A model generated the notes under the pieces. The model did not search any database. It was not told the DNA's origin and worked only from the letters and a program-made list of their open reading frames with translations. Below, piece after piece: positions 40,449-47,377 of a DNA stretch of 64,000 bases. This DNA is from Actinomadura barringtoniae. Lineage in GTDB: Bacteria; Actinomycetota; Actinomycetes; Streptosporangiales; Streptosporangiaceae. The stretch covers positions 186,001 through 250,000 of the forward strand of contig NZ_JAGEOJ010000012.1 of the NCBI RefSeq assembly GCF_017573505.1. Direction: 5' to 3'. The translations under genes and the position numbers were made by a program. How positions within the stretch are numbered: position 1 is the first letter of the stretch; every line of letters starts with the position of its first letter.

Positions 40449-41399
40449 TCAACCGATGAGCTTCTCCGACAGCGTCCAGAGCCGTTCCGCGCGCTCGGGG
40501 TCGAGGATGCGCGCCAGGTAGTGGCCGAACGGCGGCTGGTCGTCGGCGGTCCATGGCGTGGCGATCGCGCAGTCGTCCAGGTAGTGGCCGCCGACGCCCT
40601 CGAGCTCCGGGGCGACGGCGGCCCAGATCGTGGTCGCCGCGCCCTGCTCGACGGTCTTCCACCCTTGCGGCGTGATCCGGTTGCCGTCGGCGTCGGCCCA
40701 GCCCATGTCCTGCAGCTCGCCGGTCGCGATGTGGCGCTGAAGGTCGGTCATGATGGCGCCGGGGTTCAGGGCGTTGGCCGTGATCCCGTCGGTGGCCCAC
40801 CGCTCGGTCAGCTCGACCGCGAAGAGTGCGTTGGCGCTCTTGGACTGGCCGTAGGACTCCCACGGGTCGTACGGGCGGTGCCGGTAGTTCGGGTCGTCGA
40901 GATCGATGTCCCCGCGCCGGTGCGCCCGCGAGGACAGCGCCACTACCCGCGCTCCGCCTCCCGCGGCGGCGAGCGCCGGACGCAGTCCCGCCGTGAGCGC
41001 GAAGTGCCCCAGGTGGTTGGTGCCGAACTGCGACTCGAAACCGTCCTCGGTGTAGGTCAGCGGCGACGCCATGACGCCGGCGTTGTTGATCAGCAGGTGC
41101 AGGCTCCGGCCGGTGGCCGCGTAGCGTTCGGTGAACGCGCGGACCGACGCGAGCGACCCCAGATCGAGCTCGGAGAACTCCACGGCCCGGTTGCCGGTCT
41201 CCTCGCGCAGCCGCCGCACGGCTGCCTCTCCCCGGCCGGCGTCGCGTCCGGCGACCACGACCCGGGCGCCCGCGAGCGCCAGCACCCGTGCGGTCTCGGC
41301 GCCGAGCCCGGAGGCCCCGCCGGTGACGATCACCTCCTTGCCCGTCAGGTCGTGCCCGGCGACCACCTCGGCCGCGGTGGAGTTCTTGTCGAAAGCCAT
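40449..41399 (-). CDS. Short-chain dehydrogenase/reductase
   Basis: A 316-residue classical-type SDR. The cofactor loop is VTGGASGLGAETARVLALAG (TGxxxGxG), then LHLLINNAGVMASP (NNAG), VVALSSRAHRRG (catalytic Ser) and YGQSKSANALFAVE (YxxxK). It resembles the retinol-dehydrogenase/WWOX-like SDRs common in actinobacteria. ATG 41399 (MAFDKNST) follows GGAG by 6 nt. Substrate unknown. Confidence 0.9.
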   Translation of the reverse strand: MAFDKNSTAAEVVAGHDLTGKEVIVTGGASGLGAETARVLALAGARVVVAGRDAGRGEAAVRRLREETGNRAVEFSELDLGSLASVRAFTERYAATGRSLHLLINNAGVMASPLTYTEDGFESQFGTNHLGHFALTAGLRPALAAAGGGARVVALSSRAHRRGDIDLDDPNYRHRPYDPWESYGQSKSANALFAVELTERWATDGITANALNPGAIMTDLQRHIATGELQDMGWADADGNRITPQGWKTVEQGAATTIWAAVAPELEGVGGHYLDDCAIATPWTADDQPPFGHYLARILDPERAERLWTLSEKLIG

Positions 41400-41472
41400 C
41401 GTCATCTCCGTTCGTCCCGCCCGCATCGACCGGGCAAGACGATCATCGCCGCACCGGGTACGCCCAGTGAAG

Positions 41473-41515
41473 ACCGCGACGTTCCTGGCAGTGATACGGC
41501 CAGGAACGTCGCGGT
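41473..41515 (-). terminator. Strong terminator hairpin after the SGNH gene
   Basis: ACCGCGACGTTCCTGGC (41473-41489) / GCCAGGAACGTCGCGGT (41499-41515) is a perfect 17-bp stem, 32 bp beyond the SGNH stop codon. Confidence 0.8.
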
Positions 41516-41547
41516 GGGAGCGGCGGGGGGCACGCCACGCTCCGGGG

Positions 41548-42366
41548 TCAGCCTTGGGAGCTCCTGTCGACGGAGTTCAGCGCCGGGAGGTAGCCGCGGC
41601 TCTGGCCTCGCGCGGTCGGGTGGTACGAGTCGTCGATCGGAATCGACACCGAGTTCAGCCAGCCGTCACCCGAGCACAACTCATGGCCCGCGAATTCGTC
41701 GCGTACGTCGGAATAGGTGAACGAGGCGCGCGACACCGCGGCGGCGATGGTGGAGTCGAGCGCGTCGGCCGCCTGGTTCAGTGCGACCCGCTTGGTGTTG
41801 TTCAGTCCGGCGCAGTTGCTCACGATTTTGTAGAGGTGCGGGTAACCGAGGACGATGACCTTCGCCGCAGGCGCCTTGCCCTTCATCGCGGCGTACAGGC
41901 CGTCGAGCCGGTCGGGCAGTTTGGTGGTCATGTAGTCCTCCGCCGTCTTCACCGCGGCGGTGCAGTCGCCGGTCGATTCCAGCACGCAGGCCCGCATCAC
42001 GTTGGTGAAGCCCGCGTCGTTCCCGCCGACGGTGATGGTGACCAGCGTGGTGTTCGGCGTAAGCGCGCTGAGCTGGCTGTTCAGGACGTTGTCGGTGCGC
42101 GCGCCCGAACAGGCCACGAACGTGAAACTGACCGGTGAACGGTCGTTCGCCCACAGTTTCGGATAGGCGTTGTCGCTGCGGCGGCACGAGCCGCTGTCGG
42201 ACTCATAGGAGCCTGCGCCCACTCCGGCGGAGTAGGAATCGCCGAGGGCGACGTAGTTCACGGGACCGGCGACGGAGACGGCCGGCCCGGCGCAGGCAAT
42301 GGATCCAGCGAGCACGCCCATGACGCCAATGGCGACAGAGCAGATACGGGGCACGCGCATCGGCAC
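41548..42366 (-). CDS. Secreted SGNH-family esterase/lipase
   Basis: A 272-residue secreted hydrolase. After a signal peptide (to about residue 32), block I is VALGDSYSAG (Ser44), block III is TITVGGNDAGF and block V is DDSYHPTARG with Asp-x-x-His, the SGNH/GDSL tetrad. Several Cys pairs (GSCRRSDNAYP, SNCAGLNN) suggest disulphides, as in the Streptomyces secreted esterase family. It probably cleaves lipids or esterified plant material outside the cell. Confidence 0.92.
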   Translation of the reverse strand: MPMRVPRICSVAIGVMGVLAGSIACAGPAVSVAGPVNYVALGDSYSAGVGAGSYESDSGSCRRSDNAYPKLWANDRSPVSFTFVACSGARTDNVLNSQLSALTPNTTLVTITVGGNDAGFTNVMRACVLESTGDCTAAVKTAEDYMTTKLPDRLDGLYAAMKGKAPAAKVIVLGYPHLYKIVSNCAGLNNTKRVALNQAADALDSTIAAAVSRASFTYSDVRDEFAGHELCSGDGWLNSVSIPIDDSYHPTARGQSRGYLPALNSVDRSSQG

Positions 42367-42558
42367 TCCGGCGGGAGAACGTTTCTCTAATTGTGCTGAC
42401 CGACTTATACCCGGGTCCCGCGCGAAAGAAGCCTCGGCCGCGGAGCAGATATTTCATCATGTCCGGCCATTGATGCCCAGTAATGAGAAAGAGACCGCCG
42501 ATACCAAGAAATGCGAAACACCCGTTTCGTGGGCACCAGGCACCACACGTCACGCGGG

Positions 42559-43242
42559 TCAGGAGGAGGGAGCGACCAGCCCGGCCTCGTAGGCGATGAT
42601 CACCAGGTGGACGCGGTCGCGGGCGTCGAGCTTGGTGAACAGCCGGGCGACGTGGGCCTTGGCCGTGGCGACGCTGATGGACAGCTCGGCGGCGATCTCA
42701 CCGTTCGACAGGCCCCGCCCGACGAGGACCAGCACCTCGCGTTCGCGCTCGGTCACGCCGCCCACCGCGCCGCGGGAGGCCGCCTCGGCGGCGGCAGCGG
42801 CGGTCCCGGCGGGCTCGGGGCGGGCGGCGAACTCGCCGATGAGCCGCCGCGTGACGCTGGGCGCGAGCAGCGCGTCGCCCCCGGCCACCACGCGGATCGC
42901 GCCGAGGATGTCGTCCAGTGCCATGTCCTTGACCAGGAAGCCGCTCGCCCCGGCGCGCAGCGCCCCGTAGACGTAGTCGTCATCGTCGAACGTGGTCAGG
43001 ACGATCACGTGCGTCGCGGCGTCCGACGAGGTGATCAGCCGGGTCGCCTCGATGCCGTCCATGCCGGGCATCCGGATGTCCATCACGACGACGTCCGGGG
43101 AGGTCTCCTTCACCAGCCGTACCGCCTCGGCGCCGTCCCCGGCCTCGCCCACGATCCGCAGGTCGGGGGTGTCGGCGATGAGCACGCGCAGGCCGGCGCG
43201 GATCAGCGGCTGGTCGTCGACCAGCACGACCCGTACCGTCAT
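42559..43242 (-). CDS. NarL/LuxR-type response regulator
   Basis: A 227-residue response regulator. Receiver: LVDDQPLIRAGLRVLIADTP, phospho-Asp55 in VVVMDIRMPGMDGIE, IVLTTFDDDDYVYGALRAGA. An alanine-rich linker (PAGTAAAAAEAAS) leads to the LuxR HTH: VTEREREVLVLVGRGLSNGE followed by AELSISVATAKAHVARLFTK. ATG 43242 overlaps the kinase stop (43239) as ATGA. Partner of the kinase. Confidence 0.93.
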   Translation of the reverse strand: MTVRVVLVDDQPLIRAGLRVLIADTPDLRIVGEAGDGAEAVRLVKETSPDVVVMDIRMPGMDGIEATRLITSSDAATHVIVLTTFDDDDYVYGALRAGASGFLVKDMALDDILGAIRVVAGGDALLAPSVTRRLIGEFAARPEPAGTAAAAAEAASRGAVGGVTEREREVLVLVGRGLSNGEIAAELSISVATAKAHVARLFTKLDARDRVHLVIIAYEAGLVAPSS

Positions 43243-43277
43243 CGGGCCTCCACCCGTACCGTCATCGGGCCTCCGCC
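43232..43277. repeat. 23-bp tandem duplication at the kinase-regulator junction
   Basis: Copies 43232-43254 and 43255-43277 differ at one base. Each carries on the minus strand the start ATGACGGTACGG. The first copy reached is read inside the kinase (GGGPMTVRVEAR), the second is the response-regulator start. Since 23 is not a multiple of 3, the copies lie in different frames. Confidence 0.85.
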
Positions 43278-44474
43278 GCGAGCCGGTGCGGCGCGGAAAG
43301 CGGCGGGGAGCGGCAGGCGCGCCTGGACGCGGAAGCCGCCTTCGGCGCGCGGCCCCGCCGTGAAGTGCCCGTGCAGGAGCCCGGCGCGCTCGCGCATCCC
43401 GATGATGCCGTAGCCACCGGCGGCCCCGACCTCGCAGCCGCGACCGTCGTCGACGATCTCGATGTCGATCTCGTCGTCCCGGTAGTCGATCGTGACCTGG
43501 CATCGGCCCGCGCCCGCGTGCCGGACGACGTTGGTGACCGCCTCCTGGATGATGCGGAACGCCGACAGGTCCAGCTCCGCGGGCAGTGCGCGGCCTTCGC
43601 CGAGGCGGCGGACGTCCACCCGTACGCCCGCGTCCATCGTCGCGTCGACCAGCCGTTCGAGATCGGCGAGGCCGGGCGCAGGATCCAGCGGCGCGCGCTC
43701 CTCGGCGCCGCCGCCCTGACCTCCCGCAGCGGGCTCGGCGCGGCGCAGCGCACCCAGCATGCGGCGAAGGCCCGCCAGGGTGTCCCGGCTGGTGGCCTCG
43801 ATCGCCGACAGGGCGTTGCGGGCCTCGTCCGGCTGGGTGTCGATGACCCGGCTGCCGACCCCGGCCTGGATCGCGATGATGCCGATGCTGTGGGCGACCA
43901 TGTCGTGCAGCTCGCGGGCGATCCGGAGCCGTTCGGCGGTGACGGCCTGCTCGGTCGCCCGCGCGGCCATCGCGACGGCGTGCTGGCGCCGTACGCGGAC
44001 GGAGTTGCCCGCCATCCAGGCGACGACCCCTGCGAGGATCATGAACGCGATGGCCTGCGGGAGCGCGGTCCCGTGCGCGTAGACGAGCGCGCAGCCGGCC
44101 TGCACGAGGACCGCGACCGCCGCGGCGATGACCGAGGAACGGCGCGACCGTTCCATCGCGACGAGCGCGACCGCGAAGTCGGTGACCAGCACCTGCAGGC
44201 TGCCGACCACGCCGTTCTGGACGTTCGACAGCCCGGCCGCCGCGAACCACGCGAACACCAGCAACCCGAAGGCGGGCCACGGGCTGCGACGCAGCAGCAG
44301 GAGGACCAGGAGCGTGAGCAGCGCGGAGATCAGGACCGCGAGCGGGCTGAAGCCGCTGCGCCCGTCCTGCACCGTGGCGAACAGGACCACGGGATAGAGG
44401 ACGGCTCCGGTCCAGGCCAGGACCGCCCGCAGGCGCGCCCAGCCGCCCGCCGGGGGGCTCACGGTCTCGGACAT
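43239..44474 (-). CDS. NarL-type sensor histidine kinase (HisKA_3)
   Basis: A 411-residue kinase with about five to six membrane helices in the first ~160 residues (LAWTGAVLYPVVLFATV, LAVLISALLTLLVLLLLRRS, QAIAFMILAGVVAWMAG). The HisKA_3 segment is RLRIARELHDMVAHSIGIIA with phospho-His190. The ATP domain has FRIIQEAVTNVVRHAG (N box), IEIVDDGRGCEVG (G1) and GYGIIGMRERAGLLHG. It ends MTVRVEAR, a duplicate of the regulator's own start (see 23-bp repeat). ATG 44474. Signal unknown. Confidence 0.92.
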   Translation of the reverse strand: MSETVSPPAGGWARLRAVLAWTGAVLYPVVLFATVQDGRSGFSPLAVLISALLTLLVLLLLRRSPWPAFGLLVFAWFAAAGLSNVQNGVVGSLQVLVTDFAVALVAMERSRRSSVIAAAVAVLVQAGCALVYAHGTALPQAIAFMILAGVVAWMAGNSVRVRRQHAVAMAARATEQAVTAERLRIARELHDMVAHSIGIIAIQAGVGSRVIDTQPDEARNALSAIEATSRDTLAGLRRMLGALRRAEPAAGGQGGGAEERAPLDPAPGLADLERLVDATMDAGVRVDVRRLGEGRALPAELDLSAFRIIQEAVTNVVRHAGAGRCQVTIDYRDDEIDIEIVDDGRGCEVGAAGGYGIIGMRERAGLLHGHFTAGPRAEGGFRVQARLPLPAAFRAAPARGGGPMTVRVEAR

Positions 44475-44609
44475 GGCCCGATCGTAACCGGCTGACCTGC
44501 GGCGACGCATCAGCCCGTGGGAGTAAGCCCGCGGGCTAACGCCGGTCCCGGCGAATGTGGCCGACGGCCCGATGCCGTGCGGGCACCGCCCGGGAGATCG
44601 TCCGGTGCC

Positions 44610-45890
44610 ATGGGACTGGGGTCGAAGGCAGTGCGCGCCGTTTACGGCGTGCTCACCGTTCAGATCATCGGAGTCGTCGTATTCGCCATCTCTTACAACT
44701 CGCTGGACTTTCACATCTATTGGGAGGGTGGGCGGGTCGCCGGCGATGGTGTGCGGCTTTATCGGGAGCAACTTGTCGCACATTGGTTCACCAATACACC
44801 GTTTATGGCCTCGCTGTTCGTCCCCATTTCGTGGGTGCCGCTGGGCGTCGCGAGGGTGGCCTGGCAATTGGGGTCGGTGGCCGCGTTCGGCTGGGCGTGG
44901 GTGAGCACGCTGAAGCTGGGCGGATTCCGCTGTACGCGGGGACGGGTCGCCGCGGTCGTGGCCGCCGGGCTGTTCCTGCAGCCGATGTGGCAGTCGATTT
45001 TCCTGGGCCAGATCAATCCGCTGCTGCTGGCGATCGTGCTGGCCGACGTCCGGCTCGTGGCGGCGGGACGGCGTTCCGCGGGGATCGGGATCGGGGTGGC
45101 GGCGGCGATCAAGCTGACGCCGGCGATCTTCGTGGTGATGCTGCTGCTCGCGGGGCGGGTCCGGGCGGCGGTCGTCGCGGCCGGGACGTTCGCCGCGTGC
45201 GGGCTGGCGGCGTTCGCGATCGCTCCAGAGGCGTCGCGGGTCTACTGGGGCGGCGTCTTCCTCGACACCTCACGCGTCGGGGTCCCGTATGTCAGCAACC
45301 AGTCGCCGTTCGGCGCGGCGGCGCGGCTGCTGGGCGGGCCGGACCGGGTGGGCGGCTGGTATCCGGTCGTGCCGCTGGTGCTGGGGGCGATCGGGCTCGC
45401 GGTCGCCGTGGCGTGGGCACGACGGAACGACTGGCTGGCCGCGGCGGCGGTCACGGGCGCGACCGGGCTGCTGGTCTCGCCGATCTCGTGGGCGCACCAC
45501 TGGGTGTGGGTGGTGCCCGCGCTGGTCGTGCTCGTACGTCACGGCCGGCGGTGGTGGGCGGCGGGCGCGTACGTGCTGTTCTGCCTGTCGCCGCTGTGGT
45601 GGATGCCGCGCGAGTACGGCTTCCACGGGCCGGCCACGATCGTCATCAACTGCTATCTACTGTCCGGCCTGGGCTTTGTCGGTTATCTGGCCTGGGCTCT
45701 GCGACGGACTGGCGCTGGGGTTGGTGCTGGGGTTGGTGCTGGGGTTGGGACTGGCGTTGGGGCCGGCGCCGGGGCCCAGGAACTTGAGCATCTGGTCGAT
45801 CTCTCCCGTACGGGACTTGATGAACCGCTGGGCGAGGCCCTTGGACTGCGGGTCGATGCCGGTGGCCACCTCGCGGCGGGCCATCTGTAG
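44610..45890 (+). CDS. GT87-like (DUF2029) polyprenol-dependent mannosyltransferase-type membrane protein
   Basis: A 426-residue protein with about ten membrane helices. Family marks: NSLDFHIYWEGGRVAGDGVR with the acidic/Trp pair in loop 1, FTNTPFMASLFVPISWVPLG and LGQINPLLLAIVLADVRLVA followed by GIGVAAAIKLTPAIFVVML, the GT87 set, plus VSPISWAHHWVWVVPALVVL. These transfer mannose from polyprenyl phosphate to envelope glycolipids (family knowledge). After the last helix (FVGYLAWALRRT) a 59-residue tail of Gly-Ala-Val repeats and unrelated sequence runs antisense into the DUF305 gene for 234 bp, and may be a readthrough extension. ATG 44610. Confidence 0.82.
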   Translation: MGLGSKAVRAVYGVLTVQIIGVVVFAISYNSLDFHIYWEGGRVAGDGVRLYREQLVAHWFTNTPFMASLFVPISWVPLGVARVAWQLGSVAAFGWAWVSTLKLGGFRCTRGRVAAVVAAGLFLQPMWQSIFLGQINPLLLAIVLADVRLVAAGRRSAGIGIGVAAAIKLTPAIFVVMLLLAGRVRAAVVAAGTFAACGLAAFAIAPEASRVYWGGVFLDTSRVGVPYVSNQSPFGAAARLLGGPDRVGGWYPVVPLVLGAIGLAVAVAWARRNDWLAAAAVTGATGLLVSPISWAHHWVWVVPALVVLVRHGRRWWAAGAYVLFCLSPLWWMPREYGFHGPATIVINCYLLSGLGFVGYLAWALRRTGAGVGAGVGAGVGTGVGAGAGAQELEHLVDLSRTGLDEPLGEALGLRVDAGGHLAAGHL

Positions 45891-46313
45891 GGCGTCGTCC
45901 TGGTGCGCGACCATCATGTCGAGAAAGCGGCGTTCGAAGTCCGGTCCGTTCTTGGTGGAGAGCTTGGTGATCTCGCTCTCGCGCGTCATCACCATGCCAC
46001 CGTGCGCCGTGTGTGAGTGGGCGAGCGCGACCGGCGGCTTGTGCCAGCCGCGCAGCCGGCCCGCCATCGTCTTGACCTCCGCGACCTGCGTCGTGTCGAT
46101 CGCGGCGGCCAGCGTCGTGACGTCCGGCCGTACGGCCCGCTTCTCGGCGAGGCGCGCGATGCGGATGCCCTGCCCGTTGTGCTGGATCATCATCTGCAGG
46201 AACATCACGTCGTCGTCGTTGAAGCTCCCGTTCGGCGTACTGCCAGAGCTCGCGCACCCTGTCAGCAGGAGCAGGGCCGCGACGACGATGCAGGTGAACG
46301 GGCCGTATCTCAT
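45657..46313 (-). CDS. DUF305 lipoprotein
   Basis: A 218-residue exported protein. Lipobox LLTGC places lipidated Cys20. The DUF305 domain follows: MMIQHNGQGIRIARLAEKRA and a second copy-like motif LDMMVAHQDDALQMARREVA, with His/Met pairs that often bind copper (family knowledge). A low-complexity tail GPNASPNPSTNPSTNPSAS at the C-terminus is a repeat expansion, read antisense as the Gly-rich tail of the GT87 gene. Start ATG 46313 with AGGA just upstream. Confidence 0.9.
   Translation of the reverse strand: MRYGPFTCIVVAALLLLTGCASSGSTPNGSFNDDDVMFLQMMIQHNGQGIRIARLAEKRAVRPDVTTLAAAIDTTQVAEVKTMAGRLRGWHKPPVALAHSHTAHGGMVMTRESEITKLSTKNGPDFERRFLDMMVAHQDDALQMARREVATGIDPQSKGLAQRFIKSRTGEIDQMLKFLGPGAGPNASPNPSTNPSTNPSASPSQSPGQITDKAQAGQ
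45711..45764. repeat. 12-bp GT-rich tandem repeat in overlapping gene ends
   Basis: Copies of GGGGTTGGTGCT and variants, read as Gly-Ala-Gly-Val on plus and as Asn-Pro-Ser-Thr on minus. Confidence 0.75.
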
Positions 46314-46337
46314 GGAGTCCTTATCTCATGGAGTCCT
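46306..46337. repeat. 16-bp tandem duplication over the DUF305 start
   Basis: TATCTCATGGAGTCCT occurs at 46306-46321 and again at 46322-46337. On the minus strand it duplicates the start and ribosome-binding site, so a two-codon ATG-AGA-TAA reading frame sits just before the real start. Confidence 0.85.
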
Positions 46338-46352
46338 CGAGCGCTGGTGGAA

Positions 46353-46420
46353 CGTCCCGCGCCGGGCACCGCCTCGGGCGGTGGGGGACGGCGGCGCCGG
46401 CGGTCGCCCGGCGCGGGACG
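46353..46420 (-). terminator. Branched terminator of the chitin operon
   Basis: CGTCCCGCGCCGGGC (46353-46367) / GCCCGGCGCGGGACG (46406-46420) is a perfect 15-bp stem. Its loop holds another small stem ACCGCC/GGCGGT (46368-46382). It lies 30-100 bp after the LPMO stop. Confidence 0.75.
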
Positions 46421-46451
46421 GAGGGGATCGGCCTTGTCGGTTTGTTGGGCG

Positions 46452-47312
46452 TTACACGCGCTGCCAGAGGGAGGGCGTGGTCGGCGGCTCCCAGCCGGCC
46501 AGCGCGGTGTGCGCCTGGAGGCACTTGTACGAGACGCCCTGGTAGGTCACCTGGTCACCGGCCTTGTAGGCGGTGCCCGCGGCCCAGCTGCCGCTCGGCT
46601 GCTGCGTGGGCGGAGGCGTGGTGGGCGGGGGCGTCTGCGTCGGCGGCGGGGTGGTGGGCGGCGGCGTCGGGGTGTTGCCGCCGCCGAAGTCCACGTCCGA
46701 GCAGGTGTAGAACGCCTCGTTGCTGCCGACGACCCGCTGCCAGATCGAGTAGAGGATGTGGCGGCCGGTCCGCTGCGGGATGTTGATCGTCCAGTTGGTG
46801 TAGGTGGTCGGGTTCTGGTTGTTGAACGTCTGGATCGGCACCAGGTCCGCCCAGCGCAGCGGCTGCGAGGGGTCCCAGCCGTCGCGGGTGATGTAGAACT
46901 CGAAGTTGCTGTTCTGGTGCGGCGCGGTCGCGTAGTAGGTGATGGTGAGCGGCCCCGGGGAGATGCGCTTGGCGGGCCAGTCCGTACGGACCAGGTCGAG
47001 CCCGCGGTACTTCTCGCGGCCCGCGCTGCACAGCTTCCCGTCCGGGATCAGCTCGCGGTGCCGGCCGCCCGCGTCGAGGAGCGACACCTCGTTCCAGTCG
47101 TAGAACGCCTGGGTGCCGCCCGCGGCGACCGCCGCCTTGCAGGCATCGGACTTGGGACTCTCGGGGTTCTCCAGCTTGCAGACGTACACGCGGCTGGGCG
47201 GGTCGGACATGGTGCCGTGCGCGCTCGCCGGGCTCGCCTGGACGACGACGGAGAGCAGGGCCGCGGCCGGGACCGCCGCGGTCACGAAGGCGACCTTGGA
47301 TCTCTTTCGCAT
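46452..47312 (-). CDS. Secreted chitin-active lytic polysaccharide monooxygenase (AA10)
   Basis: A 286-residue secreted enzyme. The signal peptide ends ...SPASA, leaving His32 as the new N-terminus of HGTMSDPPSR, the copper histidine brace, with His132 in ATAPHQNSNFEFYI. AA10 core strands such as ITYYATAPHQNSNFEF and LDLVRTDWPAKR are present. A Pro/Thr-rich linker (NTPTPPPTTPPPTQTPPP) joins a C-terminal chitin-binding domain (WAAGTAYKAGDQVTYQGVSY and KCLQAHTALAGWEPP, CBM5/12 type). It cleaves crystalline chitin by oxidation. Third gene after the two chitinases on the minus strand. Confidence 0.95.
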   Translation of the reverse strand: MRKRSKVAFVTAAVPAAALLSVVVQASPASAHGTMSDPPSRVYVCKLENPESPKSDACKAAVAAGGTQAFYDWNEVSLLDAGGRHRELIPDGKLCSAGREKYRGLDLVRTDWPAKRISPGPLTITYYATAPHQNSNFEFYITRDGWDPSQPLRWADLVPIQTFNNQNPTTYTNWTINIPQRTGRHILYSIWQRVVGSNEAFYTCSDVDFGGGNTPTPPPTTPPPTQTPPPTTPPPTQQPSGSWAAGTAYKAGDQVTYQGVSYKCLQAHTALAGWEPPTTPSLWQRV

Positions 47313-47328
47313 GGGGGATCTGACCTCC

Positions 47329-47377
47329 CTTGTGGGGTGGAAACGTGTCAGGCCTTGTGGGGTGGAGACGTGTCAGG
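47329..47377. repeat. Two 24-bp direct repeats between chitinase and LPMO genes
   Basis: Copies at 47329-47352 and 47354-47377, one mismatch. The second overlaps the end of the GH18 gene at 47373. They fill the 60-bp gap between the two genes. Confidence 0.75.

Noticed and set aside
39702..41720. 672-codon plus-strand open frame
   Set aside because: Covers the winged-helix gene in another frame and runs antisense to the SDR; Arg/Pro-rich.
42559..44280. Apparent 573-residue fusion of regulator with upstream sequence
   Set aside because: The upstream part is the out-of-frame kinase gene. The regulator starts at 43242.
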